Positions 8,765 through 16,309 of a DNA stretch of 64,000 nt are shown piece by piece. Source of the stretch: Criblamydia sequanensis CRIB-18 (GTDB taxonomy: Bacteria; Chlamydiota; Chlamydiia; Chlamydiales; Criblamydiaceae); contig NZ_CCEJ010000001.1 in assembly GCF_000750955.1 (NCBI RefSeq), forward strand, positions 360,197 through 424,196. Reading direction: 5' to 3'. The notes beneath the pieces are model-generated. The model saw nothing but the letters and a program-made list of their open reading frames with translations, made no database searches and had not been told where the DNA came from. Made by a program: the position numbers and the translations under genes. Every line of letters begins with the position of its first letter. Position 1 is the first letter of the stretch.

Positions 8765-8960
8765 ATGGCCTTTATGAAAACACTTTCTTCTATTCATATC
8801 TATCCCGTCAAATCTTGCAAAGGGATAAAATTAGAATCCGAGGGGATTGATAAAAAAAAAGCCTCTTTTGATCGATGATGGGTAAGATAGGAATTTAACC
8901 CCTGATTTTTCGCCATGCGGATTAGGCGCAAATCAGGAGTTTTAAGGTTTGCCTCTCAAA
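8765..8960 (+). pseudogene. decayed MOSC N-terminal domain gene
   Basis: An ATG at 8765 or 8774 opens a frame that matches the start of MOSC N-terminal beta-barrel proteins (SSIHIYPVKSCKGIKLES, then FDR). The frame is broken by TGA at 8876, exactly where DRRWM normally follows. Read through, the next codons still suggest the family (W-V) but run into several more stops. No C-terminal MOSC catalytic domain is found downstream. The rest of the gap up to 9214 holds no gene I can support. I read this as the relic of a molybdenum-cofactor sulfurase-like gene. Confidence 0.65.
8896..8943. repeat. imperfect palindrome inside the MOSC relic
   Basis: Arms CCTGATTT (8901-8908) and AAATCAGG (8930-8937) plus inner CGCC/GGCG pairs (8911-8914 and 8925-8928) form a 12-bp interrupted stem around a 10-base loop. 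Flanking TTAA on both sides extends the symmetry. There is no T tail, so it is a poor terminator; it could be a small repeat element. Confidence 0.5.
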
Positions 8961-9214
8961 GTTGACGCCTAAAATAAGTCTTAATTTTCATCACATTAAT
9001 AACTCTTTTGATTTCTCATTATTTAGACTTTATAGCAAATGGCCTGTACAAAGAAAGCCGAGCTTCCATAGTAAAGGTAAGAATAGCTGAATCTCAATAG
9101 CTTCTTCTCTTTCTTTCTCCTTTCATAACTTATTTAAAATATTGACTAAGTATGCTATCAAAAAATGAAAGGGTTCAGAATGCTTCGATAATTTATTCAA
9201 GGAAAGTAGTTCTC

Positions 9215-10600
9215 ATGTCAAAAGATAAGATCGTCATCGTCGGTTTTGGTTTTTCAGGTTTAACTATTCTCGCAAATTTTATCGAAAAAGCAAAGCATCC
9301 TTTAGAAATTACAATTTTTGATAAACAAAGTATTAACGGGTGCGGGATAGCTTATGGGGGTGATTCTAAAGTCCATCCTCTGAATGTGCAAGCAGACAAT
9401 ATGGGAATCTTTGAATCGGCCCCTCAAGATTTTTATGATTGGATTCATGATAATAAGGCTCTTTGGGAGTCGCTTTACCCTGATCTTAAAATTTCAAAAG
9501 AGAATTATCTGCCGAGAAAACTTTATGGACTCTATTTAAAAAATAAACTCAACACACTTCTTAAAAAGGCAAAAGAAAAAAAACATCACATTCAATTTAT
9601 TTTAGAAGAAGTAATCGAAGTCACTCATGAAGGCAACACTTTATTTGTTAAAAGTAAAGAAGGAAAAAAAAGCGAAGCGGACTTTTTAATCATCGCGACA
9701 AGCACACCTCCAACAAAAAACTTTTCCTTTGAAACAAAAGAGTTATTAGAGTCCAAAAACTACATTCGTAATATATGGAATCCCTCCCTTGAAAGCCAAG
9801 TTGAGGAGGGTAAACCTAATCACCACACTATTATATACGGATCCGGTTTAACCGCTGTCGATGCCTTACTTTCCCTTAAAGAAGCGAACTACAAGGGGAA
9901 AATATCGGTTGTTTCACTAACAGGGCTCTTTCCGGAAGTGCATTCAAAAATAAATCTTTCGCCTATCGAAATTGCACCTTTCAATCCTTCTAAAGACTTA
10001 CTATTCCTTTTAAAAGAGTATAAAACAAAATGGAACTTTTTAAAAACCAAGAGAGCCGATTGGAGACAACTTATCGATTCTTTAAGGCCTTACACAAGTT
10101 ATCTTTGGCATGGCTTAAACTATGACTCCAAAATACAATTTTTAAAAAGATTGCTTCCATTATGGAATAGACATAGGCATCGCATGTCTTATTCAAGCTT
10201 TGAAGTTATCAGTAAGCTAAAGCCCCAAATTAAAAAAGGACGGGTATCCAATGTTATTAAATTGTCCGATCAAAAGTTCGAAGTGGTTATTGAAAGCCCT
10301 GAAAAAAGAGAGGCCTTTTTAGCAGACGTTGTTATCAATTGCTCTGGTCCTGAATATCGGTTAAATGAAAGGAGAGATTCTTTATTATCGTCTCTATTTG
10401 AACAAAAAATGATTACCCCTGATTCATTAAATATGGGAATTAAAATTGAGAATTTAGAGACTTTAAACTCTGATAAGAGCGGGAAAATATTTGCTTTAGG
10501 ATCCCTTCTTTTTGGAGAAAAATTTGAAACGACTTCTGTTCCTGAAATAAGATCGCAGGCGGCTACTATCGTTAAGACAATTCTCAATGATTTTCAATAG
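9215..10600 (+). CDS. FAD/NAD(P)-binding protein (NAD_binding_9 type)
   Basis: A 461-residue flavoprotein-like protein. The N-terminal dinucleotide motif is VIVGFGFSGL, followed by an acidic strand end (IFDK) and then CGIAYGG and HPLNVQADNMG, typical of the FAD-NAD(P)-binding family that includes HcpA/YdhS-like proteins. A second GxG region is IYGSGLTAVDALLSL, and the C-terminal GSLLFGEKFETTSVPEIR is the usual end. The reaction is unknown. The ATG at 9215 was chosen because AAGGAAAG lies 8 bases upstream; an earlier ATG at 9152 has no such site and adds a tail unlike the family. Confidence 0.75.
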   Translation: MSKDKIVIVGFGFSGLTILANFIEKAKHPLEITIFDKQSINGCGIAYGGDSKVHPLNVQADNMGIFESAPQDFYDWIHDNKALWESLYPDLKISKENYLPRKLYGLYLKNKLNTLLKKAKEKKHHIQFILEEVIEVTHEGNTLFVKSKEGKKSEADFLIIATSTPPTKNFSFETKELLESKNYIRNIWNPSLESQVEEGKPNHHTIIYGSGLTAVDALLSLKEANYKGKISVVSLTGLFPEVHSKINLSPIEIAPFNPSKDLLFLLKEYKTKWNFLKTKRADWRQLIDSLRPYTSYLWHGLNYDSKIQFLKRLLPLWNRHRHRMSYSSFEVISKLKPQIKKGRVSNVIKLSDQKFEVVIESPEKREAFLADVVINCSGPEYRLNERRDSLLSSLFEQKMITPDSLNMGIKIENLETLNSDKSGKIFALGSLLFGEKFETTSVPEIRSQAATIVKTILNDFQ

Positions 10601-10722
10601 ATTCTTTCGAAAAAAGGTTAGGATCTAATTCTATTATCGTGTTTTAAATTAGTAATTGTTTGAGATTGCGTTTTTATTAAATCTTCAATATATTTCCCTT
10701 CAATTATTAAATTATTAGAATT

Positions 10723-11316
10723 ATGAGCAATACAGTCAGTATTTATCGAAACAGCTTAATCTGGAACTCTGAAATAAGTGAAAATGATTATGATTATTTA
10801 ATGAAAATCTTAAGCAATAGCAGCGAAGGAATTGATTTTTTTAAGGCAGCTATAATACCTGTTAGAACCTGTAATTTCCCTTCCTTTCTTAAGGATTTTA
10901 TTTCGCCAACTCTCATTAATAGGGCTTTCATAATTAAAGCGATTGCCCTTAGGTGGCTTGCTGTTATCGGATCTTTCTTTTACGACCTTCTGACTTTACC
11001 GATAAGACTAATCACTTGCGTTCCAAGAGTAATTACGAATCTTTTAAAACCCGATCATCCTTTAAAAGACTATTTAATTAAAAAAAAGGTCCATCCTGAT
11101 TTGATAAAACAGGAATACGTAAACGTTGAGCTGTATAAAATGACAACTGAGGAACTTATTTCTTCGGAGTCGAGCACACTTGTAGAGCAAAAAGATACAA
11201 AAACCAATGCTACCGTTAATTTAATAGAAATGCCCTATTTTGAGGGTGCTATAAAAGCAATTCCTAGAAATGTCGTAAAAGAAGTTGAAACTATTTTAAA
11301 GGTTAATAATAAATGA
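10723..11316 (+). CDS. hypothetical protein, paralogue of the next gene
   Basis: I do not recognise this 197-residue protein. It shares a common core with the 200-residue product of the next gene: PxRT near residue 47, F-x-KDF, PTLINR, then an amphipathic to hydrophobic stretch at about 70-110 with YDLLTLPIRL, and DHPLKDYL, and a late LIEMP motif. The hydrophobic stretch suggests membrane association. No signal peptide is seen. Its stop overlaps the next start as ATGA at 11313-11316, implying translational coupling. It may be a lineage-specific family with a role in host interaction, but that is speculation. Confidence 0.65.
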   Translation: MSNTVSIYRNSLIWNSEISENDYDYLMKILSNSSEGIDFFKAAIIPVRTCNFPSFLKDFISPTLINRAFIIKAIALRWLAVIGSFFYDLLTLPIRLITCVPRVITNLLKPDHPLKDYLIKKKVHPDLIKQEYVNVELYKMTTEELISSESSTLVEQKDTKTNATVNLIEMPYFEGAIKAIPRNVVKEVETILKVNNK

Positions 11317-11915
11317 ATTTTTCGGTTTGTATTAGAATACCGCATGGCCAAAGATGGCTCTTACCTCAAGCTTCCAAAAAAATCAAGGGTATCGAGGATG
11401 CGATTTCCGAAACCTGTGAGTCGGTTAATTTTCTGTCCTCAGCTTTAATTCCAACAAGAACTAAGGGATTAAATTATTTTATAAAGGATTTTTTTTTCCC
11501 CACTTTAATTAATCGAGTCTTATCTCTTAAAATTAACTCATTTGCTATAAGATTTTTGACTTGCTTATCAGCTTTTTTGTTTGACTGCTTAACGTTTCCT
11601 GCCCGGCTTTTTACAAGTCTTCCAAAAGCCCTTAAAGACTCCAAAAAAGAAGATCATCCCTTGAAAAAATACCTTCTCCAAGAAAAAGCACCTTCCAATT
11701 TACTGAAAAGCGGCGTCCTGCAAGTTAAAATAACGTTGATAGAGGATCGAAAAGTTATTGAAACGAGTGCAAGAAACAATATCACGGGCGTCAATGAGAC
11801 GATTTTCGAATTTGTTCAGAAAAAATCCTCCTTAAGGAAAGAAATTTTTCTGATGGAGATGCCGTTTGAGAGAGCTGAAGATGTTTCAAAGGAAATAAAA
11901 ATTCCATCGTTTTAA
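11313..11915 (+). CDS. hypothetical protein, tandem paralogue
   Basis: A 200-residue tandem paralogue of the preceding gene. Shared blocks in order are PTRT, FIKDFFFPTLINR, an IRFL hydrophobic block, FDCLTFPARLFTSLP, DHPLKKYL and MEMPF. The N- and C-terminal thirds have diverged strongly, so the duplication is not recent. The start ATG overlaps the upstream stop codon. No known domain is recognisable. The protein probably associates with a membrane through residues 75-110. Confidence 0.65.
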   Translation: MNFSVCIRIPHGQRWLLPQASKKIKGIEDAISETCESVNFLSSALIPTRTKGLNYFIKDFFFPTLINRVLSLKINSFAIRFLTCLSAFLFDCLTFPARLFTSLPKALKDSKKEDHPLKKYLLQEKAPSNLLKSGVLQVKITLIEDRKVIETSARNNITGVNETIFEFVQKKSSLRKEIFLMEMPFERAEDVSKEIKIPSF

Positions 11916-12038
11916 GCTCTTTTACTAGAGCCATCGTAATTTGTCTTAAATGAGCCGAATTTCAAAGGATGGCTATAATAAAAAAATAGCTATAAACTCC
12001 GGTTCTCGTTTGAGACGAATGGCTCAACAACTTGCATG

Positions 12039-12566
12039 TTATGATTCTTCAGATGAGCTCACTAAGTCATTTAAAGACTCGATAAGTTTTTCAAGACGCT
12101 CACGATTTTTTTTCTCTTTAAACTGATCATTTTTTACTTCCTGAACCCTTTTGCTAAAGTGTTCTAAAATCGTGAAAGTAGTTTCAAAATCGGTTATAAA
12201 TTGAAATTCTGAGCCATCCACACGCTTAAGCCTATGAACCAAATAATCCGTGTCTTTAAATTTATAGTTTTCTGAAATCATAAAGAAAAGGTGTTCCCCT
12301 TTTTCTTCAAAATCTTTTGAAACGCGAACGGGGATGCAAAATTCCTCAAGAAGAGTTCTAAGCAGTCCGCTTCTTCTTTTGTTGTGAGGGTCTTCCTTGA
12401 AATTTCCTGTAAGAAGGGCTTCTAGGGCTTCTTTTATATTGACTTCCTCTTTAATTTCTCTTGAAACCGCATTTAAAACCTGTTTATAGGTTAATCGTGA
12501 AATGGGGAGAGCGAAAATTTTTTTTAAGGTTATTCTTAAACTTACCAATTCTTCATCATAAGACAT
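12039..12566 (-). CDS. hypothetical protein, last gene of the export operon
   Basis: A 175-residue, charged, probably cytosolic protein with no recognised domain. The first 60 residues look helical, the middle is mixed, and the last 50 residues (KEKKNRERLEKLIESLNDL) probably form a coiled coil. It starts 16 bases after the stop of the GAF-HlyD adaptor, so it is the final gene of the operon running from the TolC gene at 16235. It may be a regulatory or accessory factor of the exporter; nothing in the sequence proves this. Confidence 0.6.
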   Translation of the reverse strand: MSYDEELVSLRITLKKIFALPISRLTYKQVLNAVSREIKEEVNIKEALEALLTGNFKEDPHNKRRSGLLRTLLEEFCIPVRVSKDFEEKGEHLFFMISENYKFKDTDYLVHRLKRVDGSEFQFITDFETTFTILEHFSKRVQEVKNDQFKEKKNRERLEKLIESLNDLVSSSEES

Positions 12567-12582
12567 ATTTATTTACCTTATT

Positions 12583-13944
12583 TTAGATTTCAAAAAAGTG
12601 GCGAAAAGTTCCCCATGGCTTTCTTAATAGAAAATACAGAAGGGAAACCCTTTCACCGTAAAGAATCGCATTCCCGGTAAGCCCAAGCTTTATTTTTTCA
12701 GGAGAAGTGACCCATTCAGCTTCTGCTAAAAAACTCGGGATTTTTTTATCGCTTAAAGAAACTTCGTTGGCGATGTAATTCAATTTAGCTTCATAGCTTT
12801 TAATAGGGTCGACACTTAAAAAAATGGTGACATTAGAGTTTAGATTTAAAGGGATATTATCATTTTCAGGGATCCAGATTTTTATTTTTGTTTTACTCGG
12901 ATCGCTTACAATGAGAACTTTTTCACCGATTTTTACTGGTCTTCCTCGCCATTCATCGGGGTTGTCTAATATGATAATGCCGCCGATCGGAGACTTGAAA
13001 TCAAGAAGGCTTGCTTGATATTTAGCGTAATTTAATTGAACTTTTTCTTTTTCAAGTTTTTCGTTTAAGACAGCAAGTTCAGCAAATGATTTCCTATCTC
13101 CGCCATATCCAAGCCCTTCAGTACGATCAATCTCAGCTTGCGCTATGGAAACTTGTTTTTCCGCAATCTCAAGCTCTTTTAAAGGCACTCTTTTGTCATA
13201 GGAGAAAAGGATTTCTCCGGGTTTAACATTTTTACCCGGTTTTACAAGAATTTGCTCAATGATGCCTTCTAAAGGCGAAGTAATGACATAAGGGTCGGCC
13301 GGAACAATTTCACAAGGAGCAACTATTCGTAATGGCACACGAATTAGAAGCAAAAGCATTAATAGTAAAGGAATCAGATAGAGCAAGTTTTTAAAACTTA
13401 AAAGACGCTTAAACCAACGTGTGACATTAAATTTTTCAAGCGCTTGACCATAGCCCGGAATGACGAAAGTACCGCATAAGTCCATGACATCATTTGCCGG
13501 AATGTCTTCAGGTTTAATATCCCATTTTTCAAGCAAAAGAGCGAAAGATGTTTTTTTATTAGCCTCGATTGGAAACCAAATTCCTATAGAGTTAGTCGAG
13601 GGGAAAATCGCTTCCCATTCCACTCCGTTTGGAAAGCTTTCCTTTGAAAGCCTCTGAGCTCTTGATTTATCCTGGATATTTTCCACAAGATTAGTCATGT
13701 GCTGACTTAGCTCAGAGTTTAAATTGACATCGGTTTGACCGGATATACCGAGTAATTGAGGGGTTTTCTTTTCTAGCGACCATAAAGATGCCCTATCATA
13801 GCGAATCAAATGGATCGTGTCGTTTAAGATAATAAATTGGAGCTCTTGCAGGGTCTCTGCCCCATAAGCTTTAAGTAAAAGCTGATTGATAATTGATAAC
13901 TGCTGGATTAAAAAGCGTGATCTGTCGACTTTATCAGTTGCCAA
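12583..13944 (-). CDS. GAF-like/HlyD fusion membrane adaptor
   Basis: A 453-residue inner-membrane protein. Residues 1-170 form a cytosolic GAF-like domain (LQELQFIILNDTIHLIRYDR, then SIGIWFPIE), residues 186-203 a transmembrane helix, and the rest a HlyD-type periplasmic adaptor. Its lipoyl halves are VITSPLEGIIEQILVKPGKNV and FKSPIGGIIIL, separated by a short coiled-coil hairpin. Adaptors of this type bridge inner-membrane transporters to TolC; the fused GAF-like domain suggests sensing of a cytosolic signal. Its first 11 bases overlap the preceding adaptor gene (13934-13944). It is part of the locus that includes the M50 protease and the repeat adhesin. Confidence 0.8.
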   Translation of the reverse strand: MATDKVDRSRFLIQQLSIINQLLLKAYGAETLQELQFIILNDTIHLIRYDRASLWSLEKKTPQLLGISGQTDVNLNSELSQHMTNLVENIQDKSRAQRLSKESFPNGVEWEAIFPSTNSIGIWFPIEANKKTSFALLLEKWDIKPEDIPANDVMDLCGTFVIPGYGQALEKFNVTRWFKRLLSFKNLLYLIPLLLMLLLLIRVPLRIVAPCEIVPADPYVITSPLEGIIEQILVKPGKNVKPGEILFSYDKRVPLKELEIAEKQVSIAQAEIDRTEGLGYGGDRKSFAELAVLNEKLEKEKVQLNYAKYQASLLDFKSPIGGIIILDNPDEWRGRPVKIGEKVLIVSDPSKTKIKIWIPENDNIPLNLNSNVTIFLSVDPIKSYEAKLNYIANEVSLSDKKIPSFLAEAEWVTSPEKIKLGLTGNAILYGERVSLLYFLLRKPWGTFRHFFEI

Positions 13945-14773
13945 GGCGATTCTCCTTCTTCTTTGAAAACTGATTAATGTCTAAAGTGACCCGGCCTGTC
14001 ATACCGCCCTTTAGATCTCCTTTCCAGTTATCCACCTCAGCTTCCACTTGAAGCGTAGCTGAAGAAGGGTCAATGACAGCGCCAATACGTCTAATTTTAC
14101 CTTCTACCGTTTCATTCGTCTCATTAACTTTTATTGTGACCGGCATCCCGATGCTGATTTGATTGATTAATTTTGAGGGAATTAAGAACCTGGCTTTTAG
14201 AACATCATCATTTACAACTTCAATTATCTCTTTCCCGGCCTGAGTTAGTTCCTCTTCTTCAATATATAGCGCCACAACTTGTCCTGGGAAAGGGACGCTA
14301 AGCTTGGTAGCTTCCAGGATTTTTATAGCAGAAGTTAATTCAGCTTTAGCTTTTGCAACTTCAGCTTCAGCCGCTATTAGCTCAAGGTAAGACGCAATAT
14401 TTTCACGATAAAGATTTTTCTTAGTTTCAAGCAAAGCTTCCGATCTTTCAAGTTCGGCTTTGGCTTTTTCAAAACTTGCTCTATAGAAAACATCATCTAA
14501 TTGAATTAGAACCTGATCCTTATCAAAATGCTCACCCATCCTAAAGTAAATTCGCTTGGCCGGCACATTTATTTGAGCGGAAAGCTTGGCTCGATAAAGC
14601 GGTTCAAAGGTGATTCGAAATGAAGGGTTTGGAGGAAGGGAAGGTTTTTTTTCGGGTTCTAAAGAAGGAAGTTTTGTCTCGATCTCCTGAAAAGAAGGGT
14701 TATTTTCCTCTTCGGCACTAAAAGAAACCAAACTCAAGATAAAATATAAAGCCATGATTTTTTTAAATGTCAT
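13934..14773 (-). CDS. HlyD/RND-type periplasmic adaptor
   Basis: A periplasmic membrane-fusion protein of about 279 residues. After an N-terminal signal segment (MTFKKIMALYFILSLVSFSA) come the barrel-sandwich half (INVPAKRIYFRMGEHFDKDQ), a coiled-coil hairpin (FEKAKAELERSEALLETKK), the second lipoyl half (LSVPFPGQVVALYIEEEELTQAG) and a beta barrel (GMPVTIKV, then GGMTGRVTL). It should join the inner-membrane component to the TolC-like channel. I chose the ATG at 14773, which puts the signal peptide at the N-terminus; upstream starts to 14860 add a Met-rich tail. It overlaps the TolC gene by 11 bases and the GAF-HlyD gene by 11 bases. Confidence 0.8.
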   Translation of the reverse strand: MTFKKIMALYFILSLVSFSAEEENNPSFQEIETKLPSLEPEKKPSLPPNPSFRITFEPLYRAKLSAQINVPAKRIYFRMGEHFDKDQVLIQLDDVFYRASFEKAKAELERSEALLETKKNLYRENIASYLELIAAEAEVAKAKAELTSAIKILEATKLSVPFPGQVVALYIEEEELTQAGKEIIEVVNDDVLKARFLIPSKLINQISIGMPVTIKVNETNETVEGKIRRIGAVIDPSSATLQVEAEVDNWKGDLKGGMTGRVTLDINQFSKKKENRLGN

Positions 14774-16235
14774 CGCACTCATCATCTTCATCATCATCGA
14801 AAACAATTTGAATCCTTCCCTCTTCATCATGTTGTATGAACCTTGGAATACCGATAGCATTGTTTAATTCTTCTAATTTTATTTGCAGGTCGCTATAGGC
14901 TTTCCATGCATTTAATTTTGCAATTAGAGCTTCATATTCAATAAAAAGCCTATCGGCTTCATTGATTTCGCCATACTCAAAACGTTTAGCTGTGGCAGCT
15001 GAAAGTCTTGTTTTTACATCTGTGATGTTATTTAACAATAGAAATTGATCTAAAGTGTCTTGAACAAGCAATTTTGATAGATGGACTTGAACCATAACCC
15101 CAAGAGTTAAAGCTAACCTTTTTTGGCGTGTGACCCGCTGCTGGATTCTTGCCATTTGGGCCCCTTGATAGTAGTAGGGTATTGAAAAAATATTCCAAAT
15201 AGCTCGAGTGCCGGCAAGCAGCCAATTATTATAAATCAAAAAACGGTTTCCATCAAAATTTGGCTCGCCAAATAAGATGGGCTGAGGAAACATCTGAAAA
15301 AACCAGGCCCTTGCTTCATCTATGTAGACATGTTCTTCAACATCAAGACCTGAAAGCTCAGGTCTATTCAAAAGAGCCAATTCCTCTAAAGCGCAGCATT
15401 CTGAAATTTCCAAGTGATCGGGTAATTTATCAGGGGTATCAATTTCAAAATTTACCCAAGGAGAAAATCCCATTTGCAGGGCAAGCTGCGAGATAGAGGC
15501 GTGGTAGTCTTTTTGATATTCTTTAAAGGCTACTTCCATATTTATTAATTGAAAACGGCTCTGTAAGGCTATTATTTCAGAAATATCCCTATTGGCAGCT
15601 CCTCTTTTAAACTTTTCTCCAAGTATTCTTATGGCTTCAATTAGCTTTTGGCCTTCTTCCATGCCTTTTTTAGCTTGTACTGCCTTCCAATACTGCTGAG
15701 TAACTGCTAAAATTAGATTTTGTTTAACCCGTGTGTACTCAATTTGCTTCATCAAAGTTTTATTTGTTTCTTCTCTTGCTCTAAAAAAAGAAACGGCATA
15801 GTCAATCAAATTCCATGTAAAGGTGATGCGATAGCGGTGGACATTTTGTTCAGAAGAAATGCTAGGGGGGGCAGGAGGAATGTTTGGAACCAATGATTCA
15901 GAAGCAGACCCTGTATTTCTGTTGCGCCAACTCACTTCAGAATCCCAGTCAGCTCTTGGCATTAGCTTGAATTGAGCTTGAATGGAAGTCTCATTTTGCA
16001 GAGCATATTCGAACTCTTTCACATACATATCAAGATTTCTTTCGATAGCAATCGCTATCATGTCATCTAAAGTCAAAGGACGGCAGGGGAGATCTACTTC
16101 AGAAACTAGCCAATCAAATTCATTTTGCGCATTCATAAAGCGAATTCTATCAGGATGTCTCACGGTTCTGACACATCCTGCAAATAGAAATAGAAGAAGC
16201 AGCTTTGTAGTAAGACTTAAAAAAGTCATACGCAT
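14763..16235 (-). CDS. TolC-family outer-membrane efflux lipoprotein
   Basis: A 490-residue outer-membrane factor. The N-terminus has a lipobox (LFLFAGC) with the lipidated cysteine at about residue 21. The rest is the TolC alpha-barrel repeat pattern: long helices with Q/A-rich heptads (TRVKQNLILAVTQQYWKAVQ and LSAATAKRFEYGEINEADRL) and short beta strands (VHRYRITFTWNLIDYAVSFF). The acidic tail (DDDEDDECDD) is unusual. It is the first gene of the operon 16235 to 12039 and is divergent from the M50-HlyD gene across 74 bases. It should form the exit channel for the adhesin or another substrate. Confidence 0.85.
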   Translation of the reverse strand: MRMTFLSLTTKLLLLFLFAGCVRTVRHPDRIRFMNAQNEFDWLVSEVDLPCRPLTLDDMIAIAIERNLDMYVKEFEYALQNETSIQAQFKLMPRADWDSEVSWRNRNTGSASESLVPNIPPAPPSISSEQNVHRYRITFTWNLIDYAVSFFRAREETNKTLMKQIEYTRVKQNLILAVTQQYWKAVQAKKGMEEGQKLIEAIRILGEKFKRGAANRDISEIIALQSRFQLINMEVAFKEYQKDYHASISQLALQMGFSPWVNFEIDTPDKLPDHLEISECCALEELALLNRPELSGLDVEEHVYIDEARAWFFQMFPQPILFGEPNFDGNRFLIYNNWLLAGTRAIWNIFSIPYYYQGAQMARIQQRVTRQKRLALTLGVMVQVHLSKLLVQDTLDQFLLLNNITDVKTRLSAATAKRFEYGEINEADRLFIEYEALIAKLNAWKAYSDLQIKLEELNNAIGIPRFIQHDEEGRIQIVFDDDEDDECDDI

Positions 16236-16309
16236 AATTGTGTAATTTTTCTTTTAAATGAGTTAAATTTCTATTCATACAGCAATCCCTATTTTTTTAC
16301 AGGAATCTT
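16236..16309. promoter_or_regulatory. divergent promoter region of the export locus
   Basis: A 74-base, A+T-rich gap between the TolC and M50-HlyD start codons. It must hold the 5' signals for both transcripts. AGGA at 16301-16304 serves the GTG start at 16310. I cannot assign a clear -35/-10 pair by eye. Confidence 0.35.

Noticed and set aside
9152-9214. Earlier ATG for the FAD/NAD(P)-binding protein
   Set aside because: The extra 21 residues lack similarity to the family and have no ribosome binding site, while AAGGAAAG precedes the ATG at 9215.
11913-11935. GCTCT-tttact-AGAGC hairpin after the second paralogue
   Set aside because: Short stem with no T run; not supported as a terminator.
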